NCBI GenBank assembly: GCA_964568345.1
Contig: CAZMPG010000039.1
Location: 1-10,000 of the forward strand
DNA length: 10,000 nt
Origin: UBA12088 sp964568345
GTDB taxonomy: Bacteria; Patescibacteriota; Minisyncoccia; Phycocordibacterales; UBA12088
Direction of reading: 5' to 3'
Under the pieces are notes generated by a model. That model was not told where the DNA came from, ran no database searches, and saw only the letters and a program-made list of their open reading frames with translations. The position numbers were made by a program, and so were the translations under genes. This document shows, one piece after another, positions 1 to 6,238 of the stretch (the first letter of the stretch is position 1; the number at the start of each line of letters is the position of its first letter).

Positions 1-5
1 TATGT

Positions 6-194
6 TCATCGCTCCGCACTGAGTTGTGTTCGAGCGAGGTGCGCTATTACATCACCAATAGAAACAAGTTCGCGTTTTAGGCCGCCTGCGGCGGCTACAG
101 GGGCGGCGCGGCGCGCCCACACAGCCCCGCCGTGCGCGAAATCGGCCTTTGCGTGCGCGACGCCATCCCAAAGCGTATCCCAATGCCATGAAAG
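6..194 (-). pseudogene. Recombinase 3'-end fragment (second C-terminal tail), opposite strand
   Basis: Read on the minus strand from 194 to a TGA at 6-8, this stretch is one open frame that matches, without indels, the C-terminal coding end of the neighbouring serine recombinase. It has the same LSWHWDTLW start and the same GGAVWARRAAPVAAAGG run. Substitutions change EAT to DGV and N to H. After the shared part ends it continues as DVIAHLARTQLSAER and stops. Immediately upstream in this frame there is a TGA, so no complete gene is present. Either it is the remnant of an oppositely oriented recombinase copy, or it is the spare 3' end used when the recombinase body is inverted. The reading frame is seen directly; both explanations are inference. 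Confidence 0.5.
52..194. repeat. Left arm of 143-bp inverted repeat flanking the recombinase
   Basis: This arm is the reverse complement of 1595-1737 over its whole length, with seven mismatches (left positions 134, 160-163, 165 and 174) and no gaps. Five mismatches fall within six bases. The outer end begins TCACCA, identical to the 3' end of the tRNA-Glu. The inner end is ATGAAAG, containing the probable recombinase start codon at 188. It carries a GC-rich dyad at 81-95 (GCCGCC-TGC-GGCGGC). The arm is much richer in GC than the gene body it borders. Confidence 0.93.
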
Positions 195-1780
195 ACCTCA
201 AACCAAAATATGTTCTCTACGCTCGCAAGAGCACCGAGGATGATGACAAGCAGGTCATGAGCATAGAAGCGCAGTTGTTTGAATTGCGAGATTATGCGCG
301 TAGAGAACAGCTTGAAATCCTGTCGGAGTTTCAAGAGTCGAAAAGCGCAAAGACACCCGGTCGAGAGGTTTTTGGGCACATGATGGACATGGTGGAGCGA
401 GAGCGCGAGGGTATCGGTATATTGGCATGGCACCCCGACCGTCTGGCACGAAACAGCATTGATGGTGGTCGCATTGTGTACGCCGTTGATACAGAGCGCA
501 TTGTGTCTTTGCGCTTTCCGACATTTTGGTTTGAGCCAACGCCGCAAGGAAAGTTCATGTTGCAAGTGGCGTTCGGTCAATCGAAGTATTTTTCGGATAA
601 CTTAGTAGAGAACGTGAAGCGTGGAATGCGCCAAAAACTTCGCCGTGGTGAGTGGCTCACGAAAGCCCCCTATGGATATGTGAACAATCTCAAGACCAGG
701 AACATAGAACCACATCCCGTGTACTCAAAGATCGTGGTGCGGGCTTTCGAGCAGTATGTGACAGGTACCCACACCATTGAATCACTGGCGAAGTTTTTGG
801 CTGACCTTGGTATGGTAACAAGGAACCGAACACCACTTGGCAAAGCTTCCATCGTGCGACTGTTGAGCAACCGTGCGTATTTGGGCTTTATCAAACACCA
901 TGACGAATGGCACGAAGGAAGCTTTGCGCCGATCGTCACGCCCTCACTCTTTGAAGCGGCGCAAAAGGTACTTCAAGCGAAGCGGCGGCCGCGTGTACAG
1001 AAGCAAGCGCATGACTTTCCTCTGACGCAGATGGCAGTCTGTGGCGAGTGTGGCGGCATGATCACGGCACAGTACACAACCAACAGGCATGGTACGCGCT
1101 ATACGTACTATCGCTGTACGCAAAAGAAAGGCACATGCCGCCAACCCTATGTCTCCGCCGCATCGTTTGAAGCGCAAGTTGATCGCGCGCTTCAAACAGT
1201 GGCACTGCCTGTTGGTGAGATAGACAAAGTTGAGCAGTGGATACAAAGGTGGGAGCAGGAGCAGACCGAAGTAAACGGCAGTGCCGCCCGAGACCTCAAA
1301 AAAGAGATTGCGGACACCCAAAACAAGCTCGACCGCCTGGTGTCACTGTACCTTGATGGTGATATTGAGCGCGAGCAGTATTTGATACGCAAAGATAGTT
1401 TGATGCGCGAGAAAGCGGGATTTGAGGAGAAGCTCGCCGGTCTCGGGCACGGGCGTGACGAACGGCTCCAACCCTTGCGTCGTTTCGTTTTGGCTTTGAG
1501 AGAAGCCACGGAATTAGAGGCGCGGGGTGAGCTGCGCAAAAAACGTGACTTCTTGAAAACGCTCGGCTCCAACCCTTCTCTCAAAGCCAAAACGCTTTCA
1601 TGGCATTGGGATACACTTTGGGAGGCGACCGCGCACGCAAAGGCCGATTTCGCGAACGGCGGGGCTGTGTGGGCGCGCCGCGCCGCCCCTGTAGCCGCCG
1701 CAGGCGGCCTAAAACGCGAACTTGTTTCTATTGGTGACCCTACCGGGATTCGAACCCGGATTACCACCGTGAGAGGGTGA
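188..1780 (+). CDS. Large serine recombinase (resolvase/invertase family)
   Basis: Site-specific DNA recombinase of the large serine type, 530 residues from ATG 188. The N-terminal resolvase domain (about 7-150) has the nucleophile in YARKS (S15, with R13) and the HPDRLARNS motif at 82-90. A recombinase domain follows (about 160-270). The zinc ribbon has CGEC at 285-288 and C310/C317. A charged, probably coiled-coil region spans about 345-420. A TTG at 149 would add 13 residues, but these lie in the inverted repeat and look spurious; no clear ribosome-binding site is seen for either start. The last 60 or so codons lie in the right repeat arm, and the final residues (GDPTGIRTRITTVRG) are antisense translation of the tRNA-Glu gene, so the natural C-terminus is uncertain. 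GC content is lower than in the flanking operon, consistent with transfer. Whether it performs integration or inversion cannot be told from the protein alone. Confidence 0.93.
   Translation: MKDLKPKYVLYARKSTEDDDKQVMSIEAQLFELRDYARREQLEILSEFQESKSAKTPGREVFGHMMDMVEREREGIGILAWHPDRLARNSIDGGRIVYAVDTERIVSLRFPTFWFEPTPQGKFMLQVAFGQSKYFSDNLVENVKRGMRQKLRRGEWLTKAPYGYVNNLKTRNIEPHPVYSKIVVRAFEQYVTGTHTIESLAKFLADLGMVTRNRTPLGKASIVRLLSNRAYLGFIKHHDEWHEGSFAPIVTPSLFEAAQKVLQAKRRPRVQKQAHDFPLTQMAVCGECGGMITAQYTTNRHGTRYTYYRCTQKKGTCRQPYVSAASFEAQVDRALQTVALPVGEIDKVEQWIQRWEQEQTEVNGSAARDLKKEIADTQNKLDRLVSLYLDGDIEREQYLIRKDSLMREKAGFEEKLAGLGHGRDERLQPLRRFVLALREATELEARGELRKKRDFLKTLGSNPSLKAKTLSWHWDTLWEATAHAKADFANGGAVWARRAAPVAAAGGLKRELVSIGDPTGIRTRITTVRG
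1595..1737. repeat. Right arm of 143-bp inverted repeat, within recombinase 3' end and tRNA 3' end
   Basis: Reverse complement of 52-194 with 136 of 143 positions matching. It covers the last recombinase codons and extends six bases (TCACCA on the minus strand) into the 3' end of the tRNA-Glu. It carries the mirrored dyad at 1694-1708. Its inner edge, read on the minus strand, is ATGAAAG, so this arm also offers the recombinase start codon in the opposite direction. Confidence 0.93.
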
Positions 1781-1806
1781 TGTCCTAACCATTAGACGAT
1801 AGGGCC
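1732..1806 (-). tRNA. tRNA-Glu (anticodon CUC), CCA encoded
   Basis: Read on the minus strand, the sequence folds as a standard cloverleaf. The acceptor strand GGCCCTA (1806-1800) pairs with TAGGGTC (1742-1736, one G-U). The D arm contains TGGTTAGGA. The anticodon stem TCACC/GGTGG encloses the loop CTCTCAC, giving anticodon CTC. The T arm is CCGGG-TTCGAAT-CCCGG. The discriminator base A (1735) is followed by an encoded CCA (1734-1732). It reads GAG codons, which are abundant in the neighbouring GC-rich genes. The recombinase frame overlaps its 3' half on the other strand, and the right inverted-repeat arm ends inside its acceptor stem, which suggests it served as an integration or rearrangement boundary. 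Confidence 0.96.
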
Positions 1807-1839
1807 GTTATGCGGTACGCAATGTACCGGTACGGCATG

Positions 1840-1868
1840 ATTGTACTATGGATTGTCGGGAAAGTGAA
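1840..1868 (-). promoter_or_regulatory. Candidate sigma-70-type promoter for tRNA-Glu
   Basis: On the minus strand, TTCACT (1868-1863) and TACAAT (1845-1840) are separated by 17 bases. They match the -35 and -10 consensus at 4 of 6 and 5 of 6 positions. The -10 box ends 33 bases before the tRNA 5' end, which would leave a short leader containing the palindrome GTACCGGTAC (1824-1833). The -35 box lies inside a hairpin at the end of murF. The boxes are seen directly; their use is inferred. Confidence 0.5.
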
Positions 1869-1887
1869 GTGGTAGTTGATACTTCAC
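1864..1887 (-). terminator. Hairpin at the murF stop, weak terminator candidate
   Basis: GTGAAGT (1864-1870) and ACTTCAC (1881-1887) form a 7-bp stem with a 10-base loop. It spans the murF TGA stop (1886-1884). On the minus strand it is followed by TTTCCC, so the U-tract is poor. It may attenuate the operon end, or operon transcription may read into the tRNA. Confidence 0.35.
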
Positions 1888-3170
1888 CGCTCCCGCCACG
1901 CTGCCTCCTGGCGCACGAGGAATTCCCCTGCCCGCTCCGGCTCGGCGAGCACCATCTCGACCGCCCGCTCCATGCGCGTTGACTGACTTCCCTTGATGAG
2001 CACGAGGTCGCCGGGCTGGAGGAGCTGACGGAGCCCCTCCCCCGCTTCGAGCGAGGTCTTGAGCGTTGCGACGTACGCTACCGTGCCGTGTGCGGCTTGC
2101 GCCTCTGCGGCAGCTTTGAGCATCCGCACCCCCACGGTGATGTAGATGTTGGCAACGGCGGCAACCTGCACGCCAACCGCCTGGTGCGCCGCTATGGAGT
2201 GAGCGCCGAGCTCGAGCATGTCGCCAAGGACGACAATCTTGCGGCCAGTCGCACGAGCCGCACCGAGCGACTCGAGCGCGGAGGTAACTGCGGCGGGCGA
2301 GGCGTTGTAGCTGTCGTCAATGATCGTGGAGCCGTTCATGCCCGCGAGGATGCGCATGCGACCCGGCGGCGGCTCGTAGCCGTCGAACGCAGCGACGGCG
2401 TCAGCAAGCGACACACCGACCGCACGCCCCACCGCAACCGCAGCGAGCGCGGCACCGAGGTGGTGCCGCCCGAGCGTGCCGCGGAGCGAGAGCGGTGCGA
2501 CGTCTCCCCCGCTGTGCACCTCGCACGCCACCCCGACCACGTGCTTGTGGTCGTACGCGATGTGTGCCCGCGCCCCCCGCACGTCGGCGTGCTTCGCGAA
2601 GCCGTACCAGGCAATGCGCTGCCCCGGCCGCACGAGCTCGTGCTGCATCGCTGGATCGTCCGCATTGCACACGAGGAGGCCGTCTTCCCGGAGCGCGCGC
2701 CCAAGGTGCCGCTTCTCCTCGATCACCGCCTCCTTGGAGGAAAAGTACTCGACGTGCACGGGGACGTCGGGAAAGCGGGTGTACACGACAATGTGGGGCC
2801 GGAGCCACGCGAGTGCGGCGATGTCCCCCGGCCGATCGGCACCCACCTCGAGCACGAGCCAGTCGGGATACTCACGGCGCTTGAGCACGAGGAGGAAACC
2901 CTCGACGAGGTTCATGAGCCACCCTGTGGCGCTCCGCCACCGATTCGGGAGGCCGAGTATGGTGAGCGGCACGCCGAGCTCGCTGTTGAAGCTCTTGGCG
3001 CTCTTGCGAACGTGGTGGCCACGGGAGAGCACCGCGTAGATTGCGTCTTTCGTACTCGTCTTGCCAACACTGCCGGTTACCGCGATGATCTTCGGTGCGT
3101 ACATCGCGAGGACGAGCCGTGCCTCCCACGTGAGCAACACCACAATAACACGCTTGAACCACGCTTTCAT
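1884..3170 (-). CDS. murF: MurF-like Mur ligase (UDP-MurNAc-tripeptide--D-Ala-D-Ala ligase family)
   Basis: ATP-dependent Mur ligase, 428 residues. By similarity it adds D-Ala-D-Ala to the UDP-MurNAc-peptide in the cytoplasm, the last soluble step of peptidoglycan precursor synthesis. Seen: P-loop TGSVGKTST (32-40), EVGAD (108-112), VHVEYF (138-143), CNADD (168-172), DDSYNA (285-290), LGDMLELG (315-322) and KGSQSTRME (393-401). These cover the central ATPase and C-terminal domains. The usual N-terminal uridine-binding domain, which puts the P-loop near residue 100 in E. coli MurF, is missing; a short hydrophobic segment (about 8-24) replaces it. ATG 3170 is preferred because the protein then begins MKAWFKR just before the hydrophobic segment. 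A GTG at 3188 is possible, five bases from the ftsI stop. It is the last gene of the operon. Family is secure; the exact substrate is less so. Confidence 0.9.
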   Translation of the reverse strand: MKAWFKRVIVVLLTWEARLVLAMYAPKIIAVTGSVGKTSTKDAIYAVLSRGHHVRKSAKSFNSELGVPLTILGLPNRWRSATGWLMNLVEGFLLVLKRREYPDWLVLEVGADRPGDIAALAWLRPHIVVYTRFPDVPVHVEYFSSKEAVIEEKRHLGRALREDGLLVCNADDPAMQHELVRPGQRIAWYGFAKHADVRGARAHIAYDHKHVVGVACEVHSGGDVAPLSLRGTLGRHHLGAALAAVAVGRAVGVSLADAVAAFDGYEPPPGRMRILAGMNGSTIIDDSYNASPAAVTSALESLGAARATGRKIVVLGDMLELGAHSIAAHQAVGVQVAAVANIYITVGVRMLKAAAEAQAAHGTVAYVATLKTSLEAGEGLRQLLQPGDLVLIKGSQSTRMERAVEMVLAEPERAGEFLVRQEAAWRER

Positions 3171-3192
3171 GAAGGGGCCGCCCTGCACCCCG

Positions 3193-4911
3193 CTACCGAT
3201 CCGGCGGCACGTGGTAGTAGTTTACCAGAAAATCGACGATCTGCATAAAGGGGTCCGTGAGCGTCTCGGATGCGTACTTCGCCCCCTGCGGCTCGATGTG
3301 GAAGAGGAAGATGAGGAACCGTGGGTCGTACGCCGGGAAGTACCCGAAGAATGAGTGGAGGTAGCGGTCGTCGTAGTAGCCGCGCTCGCCCTTCTTCGCT
3401 ATCTGTGCGGTACCAGTCTTCGCAGCGATGCTGTAGTGCTCCTTCTTCACCGTGCCGCCACGGAGCGACGTGTCGACAACGGTCACAAGCATCCTCGTAA
3501 TGTCCTCGGAGGTTTCTTCGGAGAAGATGCGTTCCCGATCGTCGGGAGACACATCACCGACGCCGCCGTCCGTGTACGCCACCTCCCGGACGAGGTGCGG
3601 CGTGACGAGGTAGCCACCGTTGCCGAGCGCACAGAGCGCCCGCGCGGTCGCTATCGGGGTAAGCGCAATACCCTGCCCGAACGCGGCGGTCGCATACTCG
3701 ACTTCGCGCGGGCTTGAGAGATTGTCGATGAGGCCGTGCGCCTCTGCGGGGAGGTCTATGCCCGTCTCCTCGCCAAAGCCGAGCTCCCGCATGCGCTCCC
3801 CGAGCACCTTCCCCCCCACCTTCCGCGCAACGAAAGCCATGCCGACGTTGAGCGACTGGTTGAGCACATCCTGCATGGTGGCATGTCCACGCGCGCGGCC
3901 GTCGTAGTTGCGGATCGTGTAGCCGTCAATGAGCACACTCCCCGTGTCGTCGTAGGTGGTAGTAGGCGTCACCGCACCGGTGTCGAGGCCGATAGCCATA
4001 GCGAGCGGCTTGATGATCGAACCCATTTCGTACACGTCTTCGACGAACGGGTTGCGGAACGCGCTCGTGTTCGTGTCCCCAAAGGAGTTTGGGTTGAAGG
4101 TGGGAAGCGACGCGAGCGCGTACACGTCGCCGGTCTTCGGGTCCATGATGATGCCCGCTATCTGCCGCGCATGCCACTCGTCCTCGGTCGCGTGGAGCAC
4201 CCGCTCGAGCTCGCGCTGTACCGTCGGCTCGAGCGAGGTGATGAGGTCGCCAGAGCGCACCCGCCCGCTCCCCTGCGCCGCCTCCTGTACATTCGCGAAG
4301 AGCTCGGCGAAGAAGTTTACGTACAGACTGTCCTCCGCGCGCGTGAGCACCGACTCCCAGTAGCGCTCGAGCCCGTACCGACCGGTGAGCTTCGTGCCCT
4401 CCGCATCAAACCCGACGAAGCCGAGCGTTTGCGCAGCGAGCTCATTGCCCGGGTAGTACCGCCACTGCTCGCGGAAGAGCTGCACACCCGGGAGGTGGAG
4501 CGCTTCGATCGCCGCGGCAGCATCGGACTCGACGTGGTGTGCGATCTCCTCGTAGGGATCGTCGTGCTTCTCGGCGTGCATGAAGAAATCGTTTCGGTCG
4601 AGGAGCGGGAGGTGTGGCGCGAGCGCGGCAAAGAGGCTGTTGGGGTCGGTGATCTTGCTCGGGTTTATAGCGACGACATTGCCCGCTTTCGTGGATGCGG
4701 CGGCAAGGTGCTCGCCGTCCTCGCCGGTAAAGAAGATGGTGCCGCGGTCGAAAAGGTCGCGGGAGCTCCGTACGTACTGGCTGTTTGCTTCTGCGCGGTA
4801 CGCACTCCCCCGCACGACCTGGAGGTCGTAGAGGCGCACCACGAGGAGCGCCATCGCTGCCACGATGCAGCCGGCAATGAGGCGGAGGCGGACTCTGTAC
4901 TGCGCACGCAT
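3193..4911 (-). CDS. ftsI: Class B penicillin-binding protein (FtsI/PBP2-type transpeptidase)
   Basis: Membrane-anchored D,D-transpeptidase that cross-links peptidoglycan; its place next to the ftsL-like gene points to septal synthesis. With start ATG 4911 it has 572 residues: a short basic tail, one membrane segment (about 11-28), a pedestal domain and a C-terminal transpeptidase domain. All three active-site motifs are intact: SIIK (S298, K301), SLN (353-355) and KTG (498-500). The frame stays open to an ATG at 5034, but that start would overlap the upstream gene by more than 100 bases and give an unusually long cytoplasmic tail. ATG 4911 leaves a 16-base gap and a normal anchor. The carboxyl end is close to the KTG domain with no PASTA repeats. 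The ftsI name rests on operon position; an elongation PBP2 role is not excluded. Confidence 0.92.
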   Translation of the reverse strand: MRAQYRVRLRLIAGCIVAAMALLVVRLYDLQVVRGSAYRAEANSQYVRSSRDLFDRGTIFFTGEDGEHLAAASTKAGNVVAINPSKITDPNSLFAALAPHLPLLDRNDFFMHAEKHDDPYEEIAHHVESDAAAAIEALHLPGVQLFREQWRYYPGNELAAQTLGFVGFDAEGTKLTGRYGLERYWESVLTRAEDSLYVNFFAELFANVQEAAQGSGRVRSGDLITSLEPTVQRELERVLHATEDEWHARQIAGIIMDPKTGDVYALASLPTFNPNSFGDTNTSAFRNPFVEDVYEMGSIIKPLAMAIGLDTGAVTPTTTYDDTGSVLIDGYTIRNYDGRARGHATMQDVLNQSLNVGMAFVARKVGGKVLGERMRELGFGEETGIDLPAEAHGLIDNLSSPREVEYATAAFGQGIALTPIATARALCALGNGGYLVTPHLVREVAYTDGGVGDVSPDDRERIFSEETSEDITRMLVTVVDTSLRGGTVKKEHYSIAAKTGTAQIAKKGERGYYDDRYLHSFFGYFPAYDPRFLIFLFHIEPQGAKYASETLTDPFMQIVDFLVNYYHVPPDR

Positions 4912-4927
4912 GCGGGAGAGCGTTAGG

Positions 4928-5251
4928 CTACGGCCGCCGCGTGATACGACCTTCGGTGGGGGTGACTGCGATGTACGTGCGCGGCGCAGCTGCCACAAAC
5001 CCAAGATCGTGCGCCGAGGCTTCGGTGAGCGCATTGCTCCGCTCGAGGTACGTCGCTTCGAGCTTGCTCACCCGTGCCTCCGTGTCGGCAATGGCGACGA
5101 GGTACTCCTGCCGCAGCACGACGTGCACCACTGAGAGCACGATGCAGTACACGTAGAAAGCGAGCGCAGCAAGAAGCACCGCCACCTCGATGTACCAGAG
5201 CGCCTGCTCACCGCGCAGGTGCCGTACGGTATGGAACATGTTGCGTAACAT
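4928..5251 (-). CDS. ftsL: FtsL-like bitopic division protein
   Basis: Small protein of 107 residues with the FtsL/DivIC layout: a short N-terminal cytoplasmic part, one strongly hydrophobic segment (about 20-46), a short charged heptad-like stretch (about 49-80) and a tail. Sequence identity to FtsL is not obvious, as is usual in this fast-evolving family. The assignment rests on topology and on its place between rsmH and the class B PBP, where ftsL normally lies. It would act in the divisome by bridging the PBP and its partners. An internal ATG at residue 5 is an alternative start. It ends 16 bases before the preferred ftsI start, consistent with translation from one transcript. Confidence 0.72.
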   Translation of the reverse strand: MLRNMFHTVRHLRGEQALWYIEVAVLLAALAFYVYCIVLSVVHVVLRQEYLVAIADTEARVSKLEATYLERSNALTEASAHDLGFVAAAPRTYIAVTPTEGRITRRP

Positions 5252-5274
5252 AGGGCTGTGATGTGTTTGCTGGG

Positions 5275-5293
5275 TCGCGGCACGGTGCCGCGA
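5275..5293. other. Intercistronic hairpin between rsmH and ftsL-like gene
   Basis: TCGCGGCAC and GTGCCGCGA are perfect reverse complements around a single central G, giving a strong GC stem of seven or eight pairs with a small loop. It lies in the 54-base gap between rsmH and the next gene, the largest gap in the operon. No U-run follows on the minus strand, so it does not look like an intrinsic terminator. It could protect or process the mRNA, or be a protein-binding dyad. Confidence 0.45.
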
Positions 5294-5305
5294 TACGACG
5301 TAAGG

Positions 5306-6235
5306 TTATGACGCTACTCGCTTCTCGAAGCAACGGAGCTTCGCGCTCCGTGCGCGGCGGTTTGCTCTACACTCCGCATCGCTCGGGACAATGGCCCGCT
5401 TCGTGACAACGACTCCCTGCCCCGCCGCTTCCCACGCGCGGAACCGGTGCTTTACGACGCGGTCCTCGAGGCTGTGGAACGAGATGACCGCGAGGCGACC
5501 GCCGTGCGCGAGGACGCGGAAGCTCGCCGCCAGCATCGCCTCGAGCGTGTCGAGCTCGCTGTTCACCGCTATTCGGATGGCCTGGAACGTGCGGGTCGCC
5601 GGGTGGTGCGCGCCGCGCCTCCCCACCGCGCGCTCGACTATCGCCGCGAGGTCGCGCGATGTCTCGATCGGCACCTGGTCGCGCGCAGCGACGATCGCCC
5701 GTGCGATGCGCCGTGCCCGCGGCTCCTCGCCAAATCCGAAGATGATGTCGGCGAGGGTCTCTTCGCCCCAGGTGTTCACGACGTCACGTGCGGTAAGCTC
5801 CTCCGCACCGGGGTGCGCCGCAAGCGTCATGAGAAGCGGCTCGTCGCGGGTGAAGCTAAACCCACGCCCGACAACACCTTCGGGAGGGGTGAGCTGGTCG
5901 GACGAGAGCCCAAGGTCAAAGAGCACCTTGCTGGCCTCCCGCACGCCACACACAGCGAGGTGCGCCACAAGGTCGCGTGCATTGCCACAGACGAGGGTGA
6001 GCCGCGGGTCGCCTCCTATCGGGAGGCGGCGTACCCGCTCGAGGGCGTCAGCATCGGCGTCAATGCCAATGTACCGCCCCGACGCTCCAATACGCTCGAG
6101 GAGAGCCGCCGCGTGGCCACCGCCACCGAGCGTGCCATCCACGACGACGTCGCCCGGAACAGGTGCGAGCACTGTCATAACCTCTTGTAAAAGAACAGGC
6201 GTATGCGCTGTTGCGCCGTGTACGTCGTGTGCCAT
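5306..6235 (-). CDS. rsmH: 16S rRNA (cytosine(1402)-N(4))-methyltransferase RsmH (MraW)
   Basis: S-adenosylmethionine-dependent enzyme that N4-methylates C1402 in the 16S rRNA decoding centre. It has 309 residues, normal for the family. Seen in order: HTPVLLQEV (11-19), the SAM-binding motif DGTLGGGGH (33-41), GIDAD (57-61), FDLGLSSDQL (106-115), GRGFSF (123-128), NTWGEE (154-159), HPATRTFQAIRIAVNSEL (211-228), SFHSLEDR (252-259) and ARSAKLR near the C-terminus. The usual NPRARSAKLR reads NRRARSAKLR here, a small substitution. The start ATG 6235 lies three bases after the mraZ stop, the usual tight coupling at the head of a dcw operon. Confidence 0.97.
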   Translation of the reverse strand: MAHDVHGATAHTPVLLQEVMTVLAPVPGDVVVDGTLGGGGHAAALLERIGASGRYIGIDADADALERVRRLPIGGDPRLTLVCGNARDLVAHLAVCGVREASKVLFDLGLSSDQLTPPEGVVGRGFSFTRDEPLLMTLAAHPGAEELTARDVVNTWGEETLADIIFGFGEEPRARRIARAIVAARDQVPIETSRDLAAIVERAVGRRGAHHPATRTFQAIRIAVNSELDTLEAMLAASFRVLAHGGRLAVISFHSLEDRVVKHRFRAWEAAGQGVVVTKRAIVPSDAECRANRRARSAKLRCFEKRVAS

Positions 6236-6238
6236 ACG

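Noticed and set aside
149..187. TTG start for the recombinase 13 codons upstream of ATG 188
   Set aside because: The added residues are translation of the inverted-repeat arm, and the family's N-terminus starts close to the YARKS motif.
1862..1874. 13-base match (AAGTGAAGTGGTA) between the murF end (+) and the mraZ upstream region (-)
   Set aside because: Matches of this length are expected by chance a few times in 10 kb on both strands, and the AGTGG boxes here lack the 10-base spacing of the operator.
3124..3139. CACGTG-centred parS-like sites (here and at other CACGTG occurrences such as near 2528, 5783 and 7428)
   Set aside because: Flanks do not match TGTTTCACGTGAAACA; only the central hexamer agrees.
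2088..3248. Long open frame on the plus strand opposite murF
   Set aside because: It is a shadow of a GC-rich gene; its product is low-complexity and rich in R, H and E with no recognisable domain, while the minus strand encodes a clear Mur ligase. The same applies to long plus-strand frames opposite ftsI, rsmH and parB.
4912..5034. Longer N-terminus for the PBP from ATG 5034
   Set aside because: It would overlap the ftsL-like gene by over 100 bases and add a 41-residue tail not typical for a class B PBP; ATG 4911 follows the upstream stop by 16 bases.
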